DNA from: Labrys okinawensis
GTDB lineage: Bacteria > Pseudomonadota > Alphaproteobacteria > Rhizobiales > Labraceae
Length of the DNA stretch: 64,000 nucleotides
Reading direction: 5' to 3'
NCBI RefSeq assembly: GCF_002982075.1
Contig: NZ_PUEJ01000005.1
Span: 1-64,000 of the forward strand
The position numbers were made by a program, and so were the translations under genes. The notes under the pieces are model-generated. The model was not told the origin of the DNA and made no database searches. It worked only from the letters and a program-made list of their open reading frames with translations. Positions 62,801 to 64,000 of this stretch are shown one piece after another; the stretch's first letter is position 1, and the number at the start of each line of letters is the position of its first letter.

Positions 62801-64000
62801 TTACTCCGCCGCCTCCGCCACGCCCGGCACGTAGTTGAGCACGGGCGATAGCCAGCGCTCCACCTCTTCCACCGTCATGCCCTTGCGGGCGGCATAATCC
62901 TCGACCTGATCCTGCTCGATCTTCGACACCCCGAAATAATAGGCCTCGGGATGGGCGAAATAGAGCCCGGATACCGAGGCGCCCGGCCACATCGCATAGC
63001 TTTCGGTCAGGCGCACGCCGATGCGAGCCTCGGCGTCGAGCAGGCGGAAGAGCGTGCCCTTCTCGGTGTGGTCGGGCTGGGCGGGATAGCCGGGGGCCGG
63101 GCGGATGCCGCGATAAGGCTCGCCGATCAGTTCCTCGGGCGTCAGGTTCTCGTCGGCCGCATAGCCCCAGAATTCCTTGCGCACGCGTTCATGCATGCGC
63201 TCGGCGAAGGCTTCGGCAAACCGGTCGGCGAGGGCCTTGACCATGATCGAGCCATAGTCGTCATTCGCGCGCTCGAAGCGCCTGGCGATCTCGTCCTCTT
63301 CCATGCCGGCGGTAACCACGAAGCCGCCGAGATAATCGCCGTGCCCGCTGATCTCAGGGGCGACAAAGTCGGAAAGGGCGACATTGGCGCGGCCATCGCG
63401 CTTGGTGAGCTGTTGGCGCAGAGTGTGCAGGCTGGCAAGCTTCCGGCTGCGGCTCTCGTCGGTATACAGATGTATATCATCGCCGATGGCACTGGCCGGC
63501 CAGAAACCGATCACGGCCTTGGGGCGGAACCACTTCTCTTCGATGATGCGGGCGAGCATCGCCTGGGCGTCGTCGAAGAGCTGGCGCGCGGCCGCGCCCT
63601 GCTTCTCGTCGGAAAGGATGGCAGGATAGCGGCCCTTGAGCTCCCAGGTCTGGAAGAAGGGCGTCCAGTCGATGTAGCGCGCCAACTCGGCGAGGTCGTA
63701 GTTCTCGAAGATTCTGGTTCCGAGGAAGCTCGGCCTGGGCGCGACAAAGCCGGTCCAGTCCACCTTGTGGGCGTTGGCCCGGGCCTTGGCGAGGGACAGG
63801 CGCAGCTTGTCGGCCTCGCTGCGGGCATGGGCCGCGGCGACCTTGGTATATTCGGCCTGGATGGTCTCGACATAGCCAGGCTTGATCGTCGGGGAGAGCA
63901 GGCTGGAAACCACGCCCACCGCTCGGCTCGCATCCGTCACATAGACAGCCTGGCCGCGATCATAGCGCGGATGCACCTTCACGGCGGTGTGGACGCGGCT
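62801..64000 (-). CDS. metH: Cobalamin-dependent methionine synthase, C-terminal part (partial)
   Basis: The visible 399 codons are the C-terminal end of MetH, which remethylates homocysteine with methylcobalamin. They cover the end of the cobalamin-binding region (SRVHTAVKVHPRYDRGQAV) and the whole activation domain: IDWTPFFQTWELKGRYPAIL, the S-adenosylmethionine-binding RPAPGYPAQPDHTEK, and the ending SPVLNYVPG. The start lies beyond the window's right edge. It is followed by metA on the same strand, so two methionine genes stand together, and S-adenosylmethionine controls at least metA. Confidence 0.95.
   Translation of the reverse strand, partial: SRVHTAVKVHPRYDRGQAVYVTDASRAVGVVSSLLSPTIKPGYVETIQAEYTKVAAAHARSEADKLRLSLAKARANAHKVDWTGFVAPRPSFLGTRIFENYDLAELARYIDWTPFFQTWELKGRYPAILSDEKQGAAARQLFDDAQAMLARIIEEKWFRPKAVIGFWPASAIGDDIHLYTDESRSRKLASLHTLRQQLTKRDGRANVALSDFVAPEISGHGDYLGGFVVTAGMEEDEIARRFERANDDYGSIMVKALADRFAEAFAERMHERVRKEFWGYAADENLTPEELIGEPYRGIRPAPGYPAQPDHTEKGTLFRLLDAEARIGVRLTESYAMWPGASVSGLYFAHPEAYYFGVSKIEQDQVEDYAARKGMTVEEVERWLSPVLNYVPGVAEAAE

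Overview
The window is chromosomal DNA of a free-living alphaproteobacterium, most likely of the order Hyphomicrobiales (Rhizobiales). The grounds are the high GC content, the CckA histidine kinase with a perfect CtrA-type box elsewhere in the window, a SAM-II riboswitch in front of metA, an ATP12-type F1 assembly chaperone, DUF1489, PAS_5 and YiaA/PspA genes, and several palindromic intergenic repeat families of the kind common in rhizobial genomes. No rRNA, transposase, phage gene or CRISPR array was seen. The one tRNA found is tRNA-Leu(GAG).

Layout. 1-14.5 kb: the end of tuf, then the S10, spc and alpha ribosomal operons in canonical order (rpsJ to rplQ with secY, adk and rpoA), with terminators after tuf, rplO and rplQ. 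Leader gaps before rplN and rpsM carry near-identical promoter-like elements. 14.7-17.4 kb: a Do-type periplasmic protease and rarA. 17.6-24.9 kb: an AT-richer orphan gene, a divergent MocR/flavin-split-barrel pair, a GFA protein, the series RluA-type pseudouridine synthase - HAD phosphatase - ATP12 chaperone, and a type Ic aspartate aminotransferase. 25.0-30.2 kb: a TRAP transporter (dctM, dctQ, dctP), with a 21-bp tandem repeat inside dctM, and a frameshifted LysR gene. 30.3-38.9 kb: a DUF1127-GNAT fusion coupled to an MFS exporter, propionyl-CoA carboxylase subunits pccB and pccA flanking an unknown gene, a Popeye-like membrane protein and a DUF805 protein. 38.9-46.3 kb: lipB, tRNA-Leu, a polysaccharide deacetylase divergent from a GH25 lipoprotein, several small genes, and a rhomboid-like protein lacking the catalytic histidine. 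46.4-50.5 kb: a compact para-aminobenzoate/folate operon (pabB-pabA-pabC-folKP) with a fused FolK-FolP enzyme. 50.9-56.5 kb: benE, a FliO-like protein with a very long proline-rich tail, and cckA. 56.8-61.5 kb: an esterase, a 682-codon divergent flavoprotein-like gene, and a TetR/PspA/YiaA module controlled by three identical-pattern operators. 61.7-64 kb: metA (acetyl-CoA type by residue 111) under a SAM-II riboswitch, and the C-terminal part of metH.

Most of the window is housekeeping. The parts that look least described are the rhomboid-like pseudoprotease with its CtrA box, the bacterial Popeye-like protein, the 682-codon flavoprotein-like gene, the triple TetR operator module, and the shared promoter element of the spc and alpha operons. 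No defence system or clearly new multi-gene system could be identified.
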